A stretch of 10,121 nucleotides of DNA. It comes from JBLHLB01 sp047618505. Its GTDB lineage: Bacteria; Planctomycetota; UBA1135; GCA-002686595. The DNA is taken from the NCBI GenBank assembly GCA_047618505.1, contig JBLHLB010000127.1, positions 1 through 10,121 on the forward strand, in the 5' to 3' direction. The position numbers and the translations under genes are program-made. The notes beneath the pieces are model-generated. The model saw nothing but the letters and a program-made list of their open reading frames with translations. It was not told where the DNA came from and did not search any database. This document shows, in pieces, positions 1 through 7,277 of this stretch (position 1 is its first letter; every line of letters begins with the position of its first letter).

Positions 1-3000
1 TTGAGCCCACTGTCCGGAACATAGGTGGGGTTGTCGCCACTGGGGAAAGCGTGGTTGTCGTAGCCACTCTGGTCAAACCAGGTGGTGACAATATCTTCTC
101 CACCAATAATCGTGTGAGAGAGGCCCTGCTCCGGACGCATCCAAAGCTCCAGGGGTCCTATGCCATCCGCCTTGGTCAGTCCGCCGGGACCGCCCTCTCC
201 GATGGGGAATTCAAGGGTGGGAACCACGCGCGAGGCTGCGCTTGCAAAGCCCACAGAAGTACTCGCCGGGTAGGCGAAGTCCGATACCGGGGTCACCTCG
301 AAGCGCAAGGTCGCCCCAATGTCCGAGGGGTTGACGACCAGACTGACAGTTGTTTCGCCGGGAATCTCGACGTTGTCGCGATACCACTTCACAGTCGTGG
401 CACCTTCGGGATCGCCTTCGTTGTCCACGTAGGTGTAGCTGCCCGTGACCTCTCGGCCGATGATGAGCGTACCGGTGACGCTGACGTTCTCGGCCCTGGG
501 TCGTGTGCCGAATGTCGGAACACTGGAGGCGTCAAACGGATCCGTGCCCTCGTAGATCTCGATCCAATCAGGCACGGTGTCGCCGTCGCTGTCCGTTGTG
601 GTTGTAATCGGTCCCGTGGCACCGTTCGCGATCAGCCACGCCTCCAGGGCGTCGGTAATCCCGTCGCCCGAAGGCCCTGTTCCGTCGTTCGTATCTCCGT
701 TGCCACCGGCCGTCGGATCGTTGACGTCAAAGATGCCGCTGGCGATGTCGACTTCGAGGTAGTCGGGCAGGCCGTCGCCATCGGAGTCGGTCGCAGGCGA
801 GATCGGGGCGCTAGCACCCGCTCCCACTAGCAAAGCCTCAAGGGCATCGGAGATGCCATCGTTGGGCGGCCCCTGGGTGTCATCGTCATCAGAAGCACCT
901 GCTCCCCCCATGGCGGGGTGGTTCGCATCGACCGGGTGACCGAGGAGCTCTAGCTCGATGTAATCGGGCGCGCCGTCAGTGTCCGTGTCCGACAAGATGT
1001 CGATTGGGGCGGTTGCCCCAAGCGTGATCAGGACAGACTCGACCCCGTCGGACATGCCGTCGCCATCGCTGTCCGTCGAACCGCTCACCACGGGCGAATT
1101 GCCATCGAGGAAGTCCGTGAAGGCGATCGTCTCCAGATAGTCCGCTGCGCCGTCGCTATCGGTATCCGTACCGAGTCCCACAGGCTGCGTGGCGCCGGCA
1201 TCGATCAGGACCTGCTCTAGGCCGTCCATGATCGTGTCGCCAGCCGGTCCCGTGGTGTCGTTCGTATCGTCATCGCCCATGGCCACGGGGATGTCGTTGT
1301 CGAAGGGGTCCGTCGCCAGTTGAACCTCAAAGTAATCCGGGATGCTGTCCAAATCGGAATCGCTGCGTGCGTTCACGGGCAAACCAGCACCGAGGGCAGC
1401 GAGGATGCTCTCGAGGCCATCGGAAAGTCCGTCGCCATCGCTATCGGCCGCCCCCATATCGGAGGGGTCCGTCCCATCAAAGGGCAAGCCCCCGCCGCGC
1501 ACCTCCAGGTAATCCGGGGCTCCGTCGCCGTCGGAATCCGTGGCACGGCTGATGGGGCCTGTTGCGCCAAGCTCGACAAGGACAAGCTCAAGCGTGTCTG
1601 TTACGCCGTCCAGATCGGTATCGCCGCCGCCCATGCTAACCGGGCTGTTGTCATCGGAGACCACGCCACCGACCATCGCCTCGAGGTAACCGGGGGCACC
1701 GTCCAAGTCCTGGTCCGTACGGCGTGTGATCGGTAAGGATGCGCCGCTCGCCAGAAGGTAGAACTCCATGGCATCCGACAATCCATCGCCGCTGGGTCCG
1801 GTGCTGTCGACCGTGTCCGCACCACCGTCCACCGGAAGGTTCATGTCGAGGAAGTCGCTGCCGAGGGCAACCTCAAGGACGTCGGGCAAGCCGTCGCCAT
1901 CGGTGTCGCTGTTCGGCCCCACAGGTTGGTCGCCGCCGATGAGAGCGATGGCCTGTTCAAGCCCGTCTAGGACGCGGTCAAGATCGCTGTCACCGGCGCC
2001 GCCGACGGCGGGGTCATTGACGTCCAGGGGGTCTGACCCCAGGGTGAGTTCTAGGTAGTCCGGCGCACCATCTCCATCGAGATCGAGCTGCAAGTTCGGG
2101 ACCGGATCCCCCTGATTGAAGGGATTGGTTCCCACGCGGAGCTCAAGGGCATCACCGATTCCATCACCATCGCTATCGGTGGTGACGCCAACAGGGGCGC
2201 TGGCCCCCAGAGCCACGAGCACGTCCTCGAGTGCGTCCGAGATGCCATCGCCGGCGGGGCCGTTGGCCCCAGCTGTATCCATGTCGCCGTTCAATGTCGG
2301 AGAGTCGGAGTCCGTCAGGTCGGAGAATCGCAGACTCTCCAGCCAGTCGGGAACTCCATCCCCGTCACGGTCATTCTGGGCCGAAACGGGCGCCGTCGCC
2401 CCGAGTGCGATCAGAGCACCCTCCAGTCCATCGGATAGTCGATCCATCCCGACTCCGGTTCCATCATTCGTGTCGGCACCACCGTTAATCACAGGGTCGT
2501 TTACATCCAAGGGATCGGTCCCAAGGGCGACCTCTCGAACGTCCGGGACTCCGTCCCCGTCCACATCGGCCTGGAAGAAGGTGTTGGGGTCGGCGACGTC
2601 GAAGGGATCCGTGCCTGAACGAACTTCGAGTACGTCCGGGATTCCATCGGTGTCCGTATCAGTCAGCGCTGAGATCGCACCGCTGGCACCGAGCCTTTGT
2701 AGGTAGAACTCAAGGGCGTCGCTAATGCCGTCCCCAGCAGGTCCCGTGGCGTTGTTCGTGTCCGCTCCACCGTCGCCTAGGGGAGAGTCGGAATCGAAGG
2801 GATTCGCCGCGCTGCGTATCTCGACTGAATCCGGCAGTCCATCGCCATCCGTATCGCTACGCGCGGTCAGTGGAGCGGCTGCCCCCTGGTCCGTGAGGAC
2901 GAACTCGAGGGCATCGGTTATGCCATCGCCATCGGGGCCGAGAACGCCGCCATCTGCATCCTCTCCGCCGCCAATCACGGGCCGATCCCCGTCGTAGGGA

Positions 3001-3644
3001 TCGTAGGCGTTCAATAGCTCGTAGTAGTCAGGAACTCCGTCCTCATCCACATCAAAGTACTCCCCTACTGCGGGGTCGGACTTTGAATAGGGGTTGGTTC
3101 CCGTGCGCACCTCAACAACATCCGAAAGCCCATCGCGGTCCGTGTCCGAAGTTGCCGTTACCGGGCTGATAGATCCGAACTTGATGAGAAACCGCTCGAG
3201 GCCGTCCTTGATGTCATCGGACGGGGGACCGAACTGGTTCAAGATGTCCGCTGAACCGGACGGGAAGGGATCCTCAGAGCTAGTCGGGCTCGTGCTCTTG
3301 CGCACCTCGAGATAGTCGGGGATGTCGTCGCCATCCAAGTCTCGGGAAGCAACCACCGGTCCCGGCGTACCGATCGAGAGTAGATAGTTCTCTAGGCCAT
3401 CGCTGATGCCGTCTCCCGGGGGACCGTCCTCGTCCACGACGTCCAGGTCGCCACCCACATAGGGGTCGTCGGGGTCATCGGGATCCGAGCCGAGGCTCAG
3501 CTCAAGGGCATTGGGCAGACCGTCCCCATCCGAATCGGCTGCGGCACCAAAGCCGCCGCCGCCACCTCCTCCACCGGAGCAGGAGGCCAGGAGGCCGGTC
3601 AAGAGAAGGGAGGCGTATGCGAAGTGGCGGGAACGAACAACCAT
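1..3644 (-). CDS. Giant surface lipoprotein with thrombospondin type 3-like repeats, Ig-like and LamG-like domains (3' end outside window)
   Basis: The reading frame is open from ATG at 3644 to the left edge, about 1214 codons with no stop. Residues 1-22 are a lipoprotein signal: charged MVVRSRH, a hydrophobic stretch, then lipobox LASC with Cys22 as the lipidation site. A run of eight glycines follows. Residues 37 to about 1045 hold some fourteen super-repeats plus a final half. Each pairs a DSDGDGLPDYLEV-like unit ending near GTDPFD with a second unit of the type TGPAGDGISDALE followed by LGATAPI. The Asp spacing matches thrombospondin type 3 / calcium-binding repeats, so Ca-dependent folding is likely. 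Next comes an Ig-like beta domain (about residues 1046-1135; VTGSYTYVDNEGD and VKWYRDN). At the edge a LamG/concanavalin-like domain begins (LELWMRPEQG, WFDQSGYDNHA, PTYVPDSGL), a fold often used for glycan or protein binding. GAGG lies six bases before the ATG, a weak Shine-Dalgarno. The likely location is the outer membrane or cell surface. An adhesive or structural role is inference. Confidence 0.85.
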   Translation of the reverse strand, partial: MVVRSRHFAYASLLLTGLLASCSGGGGGGGGFGAAADSDGDGLPNALELSLGSDPDDPDDPYVGGDLDVVDEDGPPGDGISDGLENYLLSIGTPGPVVASRDLDGDDIPDYLEVRKSTSPTSSEDPFPSGSADILNQFGPPSDDIKDGLERFLIKFGSISPVTATSDTDRDGLSDVVEVRTGTNPYSKSDPAVGEYFDVDEDGVPDYYELLNAYDPYDGDRPVIGGGEDADGGVLGPDGDGITDALEFVLTDQGAAAPLTARSDTDGDGLPDSVEIRSAANPFDSDSPLGDGGADTNNATGPAGDGISDALEFYLQRLGASGAISALTDTDTDGIPDVLEVRSGTDPFDVADPNTFFQADVDGDGVPDVREVALGTDPLDVNDPVINGGADTNDGTGVGMDRLSDGLEGALIALGATAPVSAQNDRDGDGVPDWLESLRFSDLTDSDSPTLNGDMDTAGANGPAGDGISDALEDVLVALGASAPVGVTTDSDGDGIGDALELRVGTNPFNQGDPVPNLQLDLDGDGAPDYLELTLGSDPLDVNDPAVGGAGDSDLDRVLDGLEQAIALIGGDQPVGPNSDTDGDGLPDVLEVALGSDFLDMNLPVDGGADTVDSTGPSGDGLSDAMEFYLLASGASLPITRRTDQDLDGAPGYLEAMVGGVVSDDNSPVSMGGGDTDLDGVTDTLELVLVELGATGPISRATDSDGDGAPDYLEVRGGGLPFDGTDPSDMGAADSDGDGLSDGLESILAALGAGLPVNARSDSDLDSIPDYFEVQLATDPFDNDIPVAMGDDDTNDTTGPAGDTIMDGLEQVLIDAGATQPVGLGTDTDSDGAADYLETIAFTDFLDGNSPVVSGSTDSDGDGMSDGVESVLITLGATAPIDILSDTDTDGAPDYIELELLGHPVDANHPAMGGAGASDDDDTQGPPNDGISDALEALLVGAGASAPISPATDSDGDGLPDYLEVDIASGIFDVNDPTAGGNGDTNDGTGPSGDGITDALEAWLIANGATGPITTTTDSDGDTVPDWIEIYEGTDPFDASSVPTFGTRPRAENVSVTGTLIIGREVTGSYTYVDNEGDPEGATTVKWYRDNVEIPGETTVSLVVNPSDIGATLRFEVTPVSDFAYPASTSVGFASAASRVVPTLEFPIGEGGPGGLTKADGIGPLELWMRPEQGLSHTIIGGEDIVTTWFDQSGYDNHAFPSGDNPTYVPDSGL
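510..3536 (-). repeat. Tandem protein-level super-repeat array (about 14 paired Ca-binding units)
   Basis: Translation of the minus strand shows a unit of about 59-67 residues repeated some fourteen times, three copies being extended to about 90-97 residues. Each unit has a first half with DxDxDGxPDxxE and GTDPFDxxDP, and a second half with GxDTNDxTGP, GDGISDALE and LGAxxPI. The plus strand shows the same pattern as recurring phrases such as ccgtcgccatcg and ctcaagggcatc. Copies differ at many bases, so the array is old or has diverged under selection at protein level; it is not a young DNA tandem repeat. Some copies have lost key acidic or glycine positions (for example DLDGDDIPD, DRDGDGVPD, MDRLSDGLE), so calcium affinity may vary along the rod. 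Confidence 0.85.
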
Positions 3645-4185
3645 CGGAGGCCTCGGGCGAAAAGCACCGGGGGGGGAGACGAAGGGACCGGCCAGCACCG
3701 ACACCGGCGCTAGCTGAGACATGACTTAGGCCCTAGAGGCTACTGAGGTACAGGGTTGCGCGCCATTATCGCGCCTTTGAAGGCAGCCCGCCAAACCTGC
3801 AGCGGGGTGAGGTTCGCTGGCGACAATCAGCTCTGACATGGCCCAGACGGCTTTTCTCGGGCAGAAGGCTGGAGCCCTTGGAAGATCTGTTCTAGTTCGC
3901 CCTCCCACTTTTCGCCCCGATGGGCGTGTGACTCCGAGCCTGGCCGATAGGGGGTCATTGAAGATGGAATAGCACCTGGACAAGAATCTGGATGCTCGCT
4001 TGGTAGGAAGTCGCTTTATCGATTCAGCGGCGTCCTATCCAGATCTCCAAGACCTGAGGCCAAGATGCCAGGGACTATCCAACGAGATCGACGCCGCTAG
4101 AGGCGGCCTCACCCCCAAGCTCTCTCCCTCGGCCGTGCCCACATCAAGCAGGATGCTTTCGCCCCGCGAACCTCAATCCGAGCGA
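3645..4185. other. Gene-poor spacer upstream of the giant lipoprotein gene
   Basis: No convincing gene was found here. Open frames exist (for example 3726-3983 minus, 4000-4278 plus), but they carry no recognisable motif, no good ribosome site and no signal peptide. The stretch should contain the promoter of the lipoprotein gene. One weak candidate on the minus strand is GATAAT at 3770-3765, with TTGGCG at 3795-3790 (spacing 19, longer than ideal), about 120 bases before the ATG. The -10-like box sits within a short inverted repeat, GCGCG/CGCGC at 3758-3774. A run of eight G (C in the transcript) lies at 3669-3676. Another small inverted repeat, GCCGC/GCGGC, is at 4093-4107. None of these is strong enough to call as a site. 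Confidence 0.4.
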
Positions 4186-4473
4186 CTAGGCGGCAGAGGA
4201 TTTCCCGTCGTCAACGGCCATCCACTCCGTGATCGCGGCCCGCAGAGAGACAGGATCGGAACGGTGCACATCCGGTAGCACAGCTGCCAAATTTCCCCGC
4301 TCGCTTCAATTCCGTTCAAGACCGGCACTTGGCAGTCCAAGAAACACGATATCGAATTCGTGATTCTGCAGGATCTCAACTACCCCCCGACTGTCCGAGG
4401 CGAGGACTAGTGAGACCGGACGTCTCGCAGACGGCTGCTCTCCTTCCCATACCTCTGCGACGCGGGAAAGCTC
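4186..4473 (-). pseudogene. Remnant of a response-regulator receiver (REC) domain, possibly from a hybrid histidine kinase
   Basis: Read on the minus strand, one frame gives PVSLVLASDSRGVVEIL followed by QNHEFDIVFL, which fits strand 2 and helix 2 of a receiver domain. After about position 4338 the match continues in the next frame as FLDCQVPVLNGIEASGEI. This is the phospho-acceptor Asp block (consensus LDCQMPxMDGxEA), so one extra base seems to have entered in CTTGGAC. The original frame then resumes with SDPVSLRAAITEWM and a short tail to a TAG at 4188-4186, matching the KPV...L..A...W end of such domains. About 25 residues between these blocks, including the conserved Thr/Ser strand and the Lys-Pro lysine, are missing or altered. 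No start codon or N-terminal acidic pair (strand 1) is visible, and stops occur at 4476-4474 and at 4311-4309 in the first frame. A frameshift plus a deletion indicate a decayed gene fragment. The partner output or kinase domain is not seen here. Confidence 0.65.
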
Positions 4474-4589
4474 TCAATGCCTGACTAGATGCCGGGCTCA
4501 AGGCAGTCGTTCGTGTCCACTTCCCTTGAGCCCTCAAAGGGTCGGATGCTGGAAGAGGTGGGGCTGCTTCTCAGCCTACAGAAGGTCGT

Positions 4590-4636
4590 AAGCCCCCCAC
4601 CGCTTCGCCCAGGACAATGAAGGCTGCGGGGGGCTT
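4590..4636 (-). terminator. GC-rich hairpin, probable terminator of the beta-lactamase-family gene
   Basis: AAGCCCCCC at 4590-4598 pairs perfectly with GGGGGGCTT at 4628-4636 (9 bp), with a loop of 29 bases. The stem begins 17 bases after the stop codon of the minus-strand hydrolase gene. No true T-run follows in either direction, so it may be an imperfect intrinsic terminator or a 3' end stabiliser rather than a classical one. Confidence 0.5.
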
Positions 4637-4653
4637 TCGTGTGCGCGCTCGAC

Positions 4654-7092
4654 CTAGTCTTTCTTGGGATCAAAGAAGCCCGCCGGGAGGGCGAGGCCGA
4701 CTTCAAAGCTGTCGTAGGTAACGACCGTACGACCTGCCATCGGATTCGAGTTCTCGATGTGGAAGGGGATCCGCAGACCATTCACTTCGCGGTAGTCGCT
4801 CATCTCTATTTCCTGCGGTATGGCGCCAATGCCGGGGGCGATGATCTTGGCTTCGAGACGCACAAGGTCACCGGTTTCCCCGTCGAAGTGTCCAATCCAA
4901 GCGGGCATGTCGCCCTTCTCCAGGCGCACAACGACCTGTTCGCGTCCGTCGACTTCTCCCGCGCTGACTACACTCAGCTTGTCGTAGTGTCGCCTCAGAT
5001 CATCGACGTACACGAGGGGACTCGACAGTCGCATCACATCCATACGGTAACCCTTGAATTCCTCGGGAACGTCGAAGCTCGAAGTGCTCCAGGCCGTCAC
5101 CTCGTTCGCGCCCTCGTTTCCCCAACCAAAGTCGCCCAGGGAGTTTTCGGTCAAGACGCCCTTTCCCGATCGGGACGTTACCTTCGTAGTGCCAACGATC
5201 CCGGAGTGGATCAAGGCCAGCTTGCCACTAAAGCGCAGGACGCCCAGGTGGTCAACCTTCGCCGCCACGGCGTCTGAATCTCGCAAAGCGAGGAACTCCT
5301 CTAGGGTCGGGATCGCAACGGCTTCGCGTGACAACAGCGGGCACTCGGTCTTGGTCCCGCGCTCATGGAAAGTCACGCTTGTCACCTCACCATCCTCATC
5401 CTCGTTAAATTTCAGCCCGATCATGTCCGTGGCACGGAAGTGCCAGATCCCCTCTTCATTCGGCAAGCGCATCGGGAACACCATTTGGCCCGGGATGTCG
5501 CACTCGAGACGGCCGCCGCTGTAACGCACCGTGATGGGCTGGGGGAGCTCGGGGTGCTCATAGGTGCCGAAGTAACGTGAGAACTCCTGCATCGTTCCGT
5601 CAGGCTCGGGCACAAACCCTTCGCGCGGAGCCTCGAAGCTCAGGCCGCTCTGATGCAGCACGATGTTCGTGACCTCGTCATCGTCGCCGCGCAGGAAGGA
5701 AACCGCCATGACGCCGGGCGCGAGTGCGAAGTCACGGCGCCCGTCCTCGCCTAGTGCCAGGAGCTCAAAGACCTGTTGGCTCGGAATATCCAGGGCCAGG
5801 TGACCGTCCTGCACCAAAATCTCAAAGGCCTCGTCGTGGAAGCTCCCGAAGTTGGCCATGTAGGTGCCAACAAAGGGCGTCAAGTCCTCGGCCGGCGCGG
5901 AATCGCCTTCGAGCTCCGCCTCACCAAGACTCCCCAGAAGAGCGTCCCACACGATTGAGCGCGAAGCGTCTTGCAGGGTCGACATACCCACATTGCTTAG
6001 GAGGACAAAACCCAGGTCATCGTCAGGCATGAAGGCGCAGGTTGCGGCGAAGCCGTCGATGTTGCCACCGTGTTGGATCACGCGCTTGCCGTTCCAGCTC
6101 TCGATGAACCAGCCCATGCCGTACTCCATCCCACCACCGACTTCGATGTTCGGGGCCCAGGTTTGCTCCAGTCGTTCGGTCGAGATCAGGCGCTTGCCAT
6201 CGACTTCGCCGCGTCCCAGCTGCAGGCGCAACCACTGCGCCATGTCGAGCACGTTGGAGTTAATCGATCCAGCCGGAGCGATGGAATTCAATACGCGCAT
6301 CTGGTCTCGAACAAAGACCTCCTTGTCCTCATCCCACTTGTAGCCGAGGGCCAGGCGCTCATCCGCTTGGGCCTCCTCCGTGGTTGTGTTCGACGATGAC
6401 ATGCCGAGCGGTTCAAGAATGCGCGCGGTTACGAGCTCGTCCCAACTTTGATCAGCCGCAACCGCCGAAGCTTCACCGGCCGCCAGGAACATCACGTTGT
6501 TGTAGAAGAACTTCTTGCGGAAGGGCGACCAGGGCTGGGCATCAATGGCCGTCTCGAGGATCATCTCGCGATCCGCCAGCCCCGCTGCCCAAAGCACGCC
6601 CATACGCGTGAAACCAGTTCGGTGGCTCATGAGGTCGCGCAGTGTCACGACCGCTTCCTCGTCGCTCATGCCCTCTGCGTCGATTTGCAATTCGAAGTCC
6701 GGCAGGTACTCGGTCACCGGATCCTCCCAGTCCATCTTGCCCTCATCGACCAGGGTCGCGATGGTCGCCGACGTGAAGGCCTTGGTGGAAGATCCAATAG
6801 CGAAGATCGTTTCGGGCGTGACCTCGCGACCGGACTCGCGGTCCGCCAAGCCGAAGCCCTGGGAATAGACAACCTCGTCGCCCTTCACGATGGCGATGGC
6901 CATCCCGACGATGTGAGCGGACTCAAGTTGATCTTCCAACTCCACGGTCAGGCGGGCCAGGCGTTGCTCCAGATCATCGGCGTTCTCTTGCCAGTGGACG
7001 AACTCGGGAACGATCTCGGAAGTCAGGGTAGTCTCGCCCAGGGGGGCGAAAACGAGGCCCAATAGCAGGGATAGAGGAGCAGTGATCAACAT
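4654..7092 (-). CDS. Exported beta-lactamase-fold serine hydrolase with DUF3471-like repeats and LolA-like C-terminal domain
   Basis: The 812-residue product begins with a hydrophobic, signal-like segment (about residues 1-18, though it lacks basic residues), so export to the periplasm is likely. Residues about 40-390 form the class C beta-lactamase / penicillin-binding-protein-like hydrolase domain. The nucleophile motif is SSTK (Ser101, Lys104), the second motif YNN (Tyr197, Asn199) and the third HGG (His341-Gly343), so the catalytic set is complete. Family members include D-Ala-D-Ala peptidases, esterases and beta-lactamases; the substrate cannot be told from sequence. Two beta-rich segments follow, FVGTYMANFG (about 407-490) and YFGTYEHPEL (about 507-590), resembling tandem DUF3471 domains. 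Residues about 595-812 resemble an outer-membrane lipoprotein-sorting (LolA-like) fold, with FDGETGDLVR and MSDYREVNGLRIPF. The ATG has no Shine-Dalgarno; a C-rich tract precedes it. The gene is divergent from the DUF4139 gene. Confidence 0.88.
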   Translation of the reverse strand: MLITAPLSLLLGLVFAPLGETTLTSEIVPEFVHWQENADDLEQRLARLTVELEDQLESAHIVGMAIAIVKGDEVVYSQGFGLADRESGREVTPETIFAIGSSTKAFTSATIATLVDEGKMDWEDPVTEYLPDFELQIDAEGMSDEEAVVTLRDLMSHRTGFTRMGVLWAAGLADREMILETAIDAQPWSPFRKKFFYNNVMFLAAGEASAVAADQSWDELVTARILEPLGMSSSNTTTEEAQADERLALGYKWDEDKEVFVRDQMRVLNSIAPAGSINSNVLDMAQWLRLQLGRGEVDGKRLISTERLEQTWAPNIEVGGGMEYGMGWFIESWNGKRVIQHGGNIDGFAATCAFMPDDDLGFVLLSNVGMSTLQDASRSIVWDALLGSLGEAELEGDSAPAEDLTPFVGTYMANFGSFHDEAFEILVQDGHLALDIPSQQVFELLALGEDGRRDFALAPGVMAVSFLRGDDDEVTNIVLHQSGLSFEAPREGFVPEPDGTMQEFSRYFGTYEHPELPQPITVRYSGGRLECDIPGQMVFPMRLPNEEGIWHFRATDMIGLKFNEDEDGEVTSVTFHERGTKTECPLLSREAVAIPTLEEFLALRDSDAVAAKVDHLGVLRFSGKLALIHSGIVGTTKVTSRSGKGVLTENSLGDFGWGNEGANEVTAWSTSSFDVPEEFKGYRMDVMRLSSPLVYVDDLRRHYDKLSVVSAGEVDGREQVVVRLEKGDMPAWIGHFDGETGDLVRLEAKIIAPGIGAIPQEIEMSDYREVNGLRIPFHIENSNPMAGRTVVTYDSFEVGLALPAGFFDPKKD

Positions 7093-7277
7093 GTTCGTGG
7101 GGGGATCGGGGGAGCGGTGAATGCCAGGTTACGACGCTCGGCCAAGGGCATTCCCACTTGGCTGACTTTAGTCTGACAATAAGCCGTATACCCATGGCTG
7201 TTGCACACCAGTGACGTTCCAGGGCCGAATCCTAGGCAATAGTGAAGCTCCACAATGACCCAACCGGAGGATCCCCC
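7093..7277. promoter_or_regulatory. Divergent promoter region between the hydrolase and DUF4139 genes
   Basis: These 185 bases separate two head-to-head genes and must hold the promoters of both if they are not part of longer units. On the minus strand TTGTCA (7179-7174) is a good -35 candidate, but nothing close to TATAAT lies 16-18 bases further. On the plus strand TATACC (7187-7192) is a weak -10 candidate. Between them are a direct repeat of CTGAC (7162-7166 and 7173-7177, 11 bases apart) and a small palindrome GACTTTAGTC (7164-7173), a possible operator shared by both directions. C-rich runs lie immediately before the hydrolase ATG. No assignment is firm. Confidence 0.35.
7266..7271 (+). 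promoter_or_regulatory. Shine-Dalgarno site that fixes the GTG start at 7278
   Basis: GGAGGA stands six bases before GTG at 7278-7280, ideal spacing. The upstream in-frame GTG at 7242 has no such site and would place a polar 12-residue extension ahead of the signal peptide, so the downstream GTG is preferred. This is the only strong ribosome site in the window. Confidence 0.75.

Noticed and set aside
51..3315. Plus-strand open frames opposite the giant lipoprotein, rich in Pro and Ser
   Set aside because: Their Ser/Pro repeats are the antisense reading of the DSDGDG repeat codons. The minus frame is open for 1214 codons with a lipobox and regular domains.
510..3536. CRISPR-like or satellite DNA array suggested by recurring phrases
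   Set aside because: Spacing is variable, the repeats are imperfect at DNA level and coherent only as protein. No identical direct repeats or unique spacers are present.
3726..4278. Open frames 3726-3983 (minus) and 4000-4278 (plus) in the gap
   Set aside because: No motif, signal peptide or good ribosome site. Their composition looks like non-coding GC-rich DNA, and the plus frame partly overlaps the receiver remnant.
4485..4781. Minus-strand open frame of 98 codons overlapping the 3' end of the hydrolase gene
   Set aside because: Most of it lies out of frame inside the hydrolase gene and crosses the terminator hairpin. No recognisable motif.
4639..7065. Long plus-strand open frames opposite the hydrolase gene (for example 4639-5277 and 6448-7065)
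   Set aside because: They mirror the GC-rich codons of the minus-strand gene, which has clear catalytic motifs. Their translations show no recognisable motif and no ribosome site.
7242..7277. Upstream GTG at 7242 as the start of the DUF4139 gene
   Set aside because: No ribosome site precedes it, and it adds a polar stretch ahead of the signal peptide. GTG 7278 has GGAGGA at ideal spacing.
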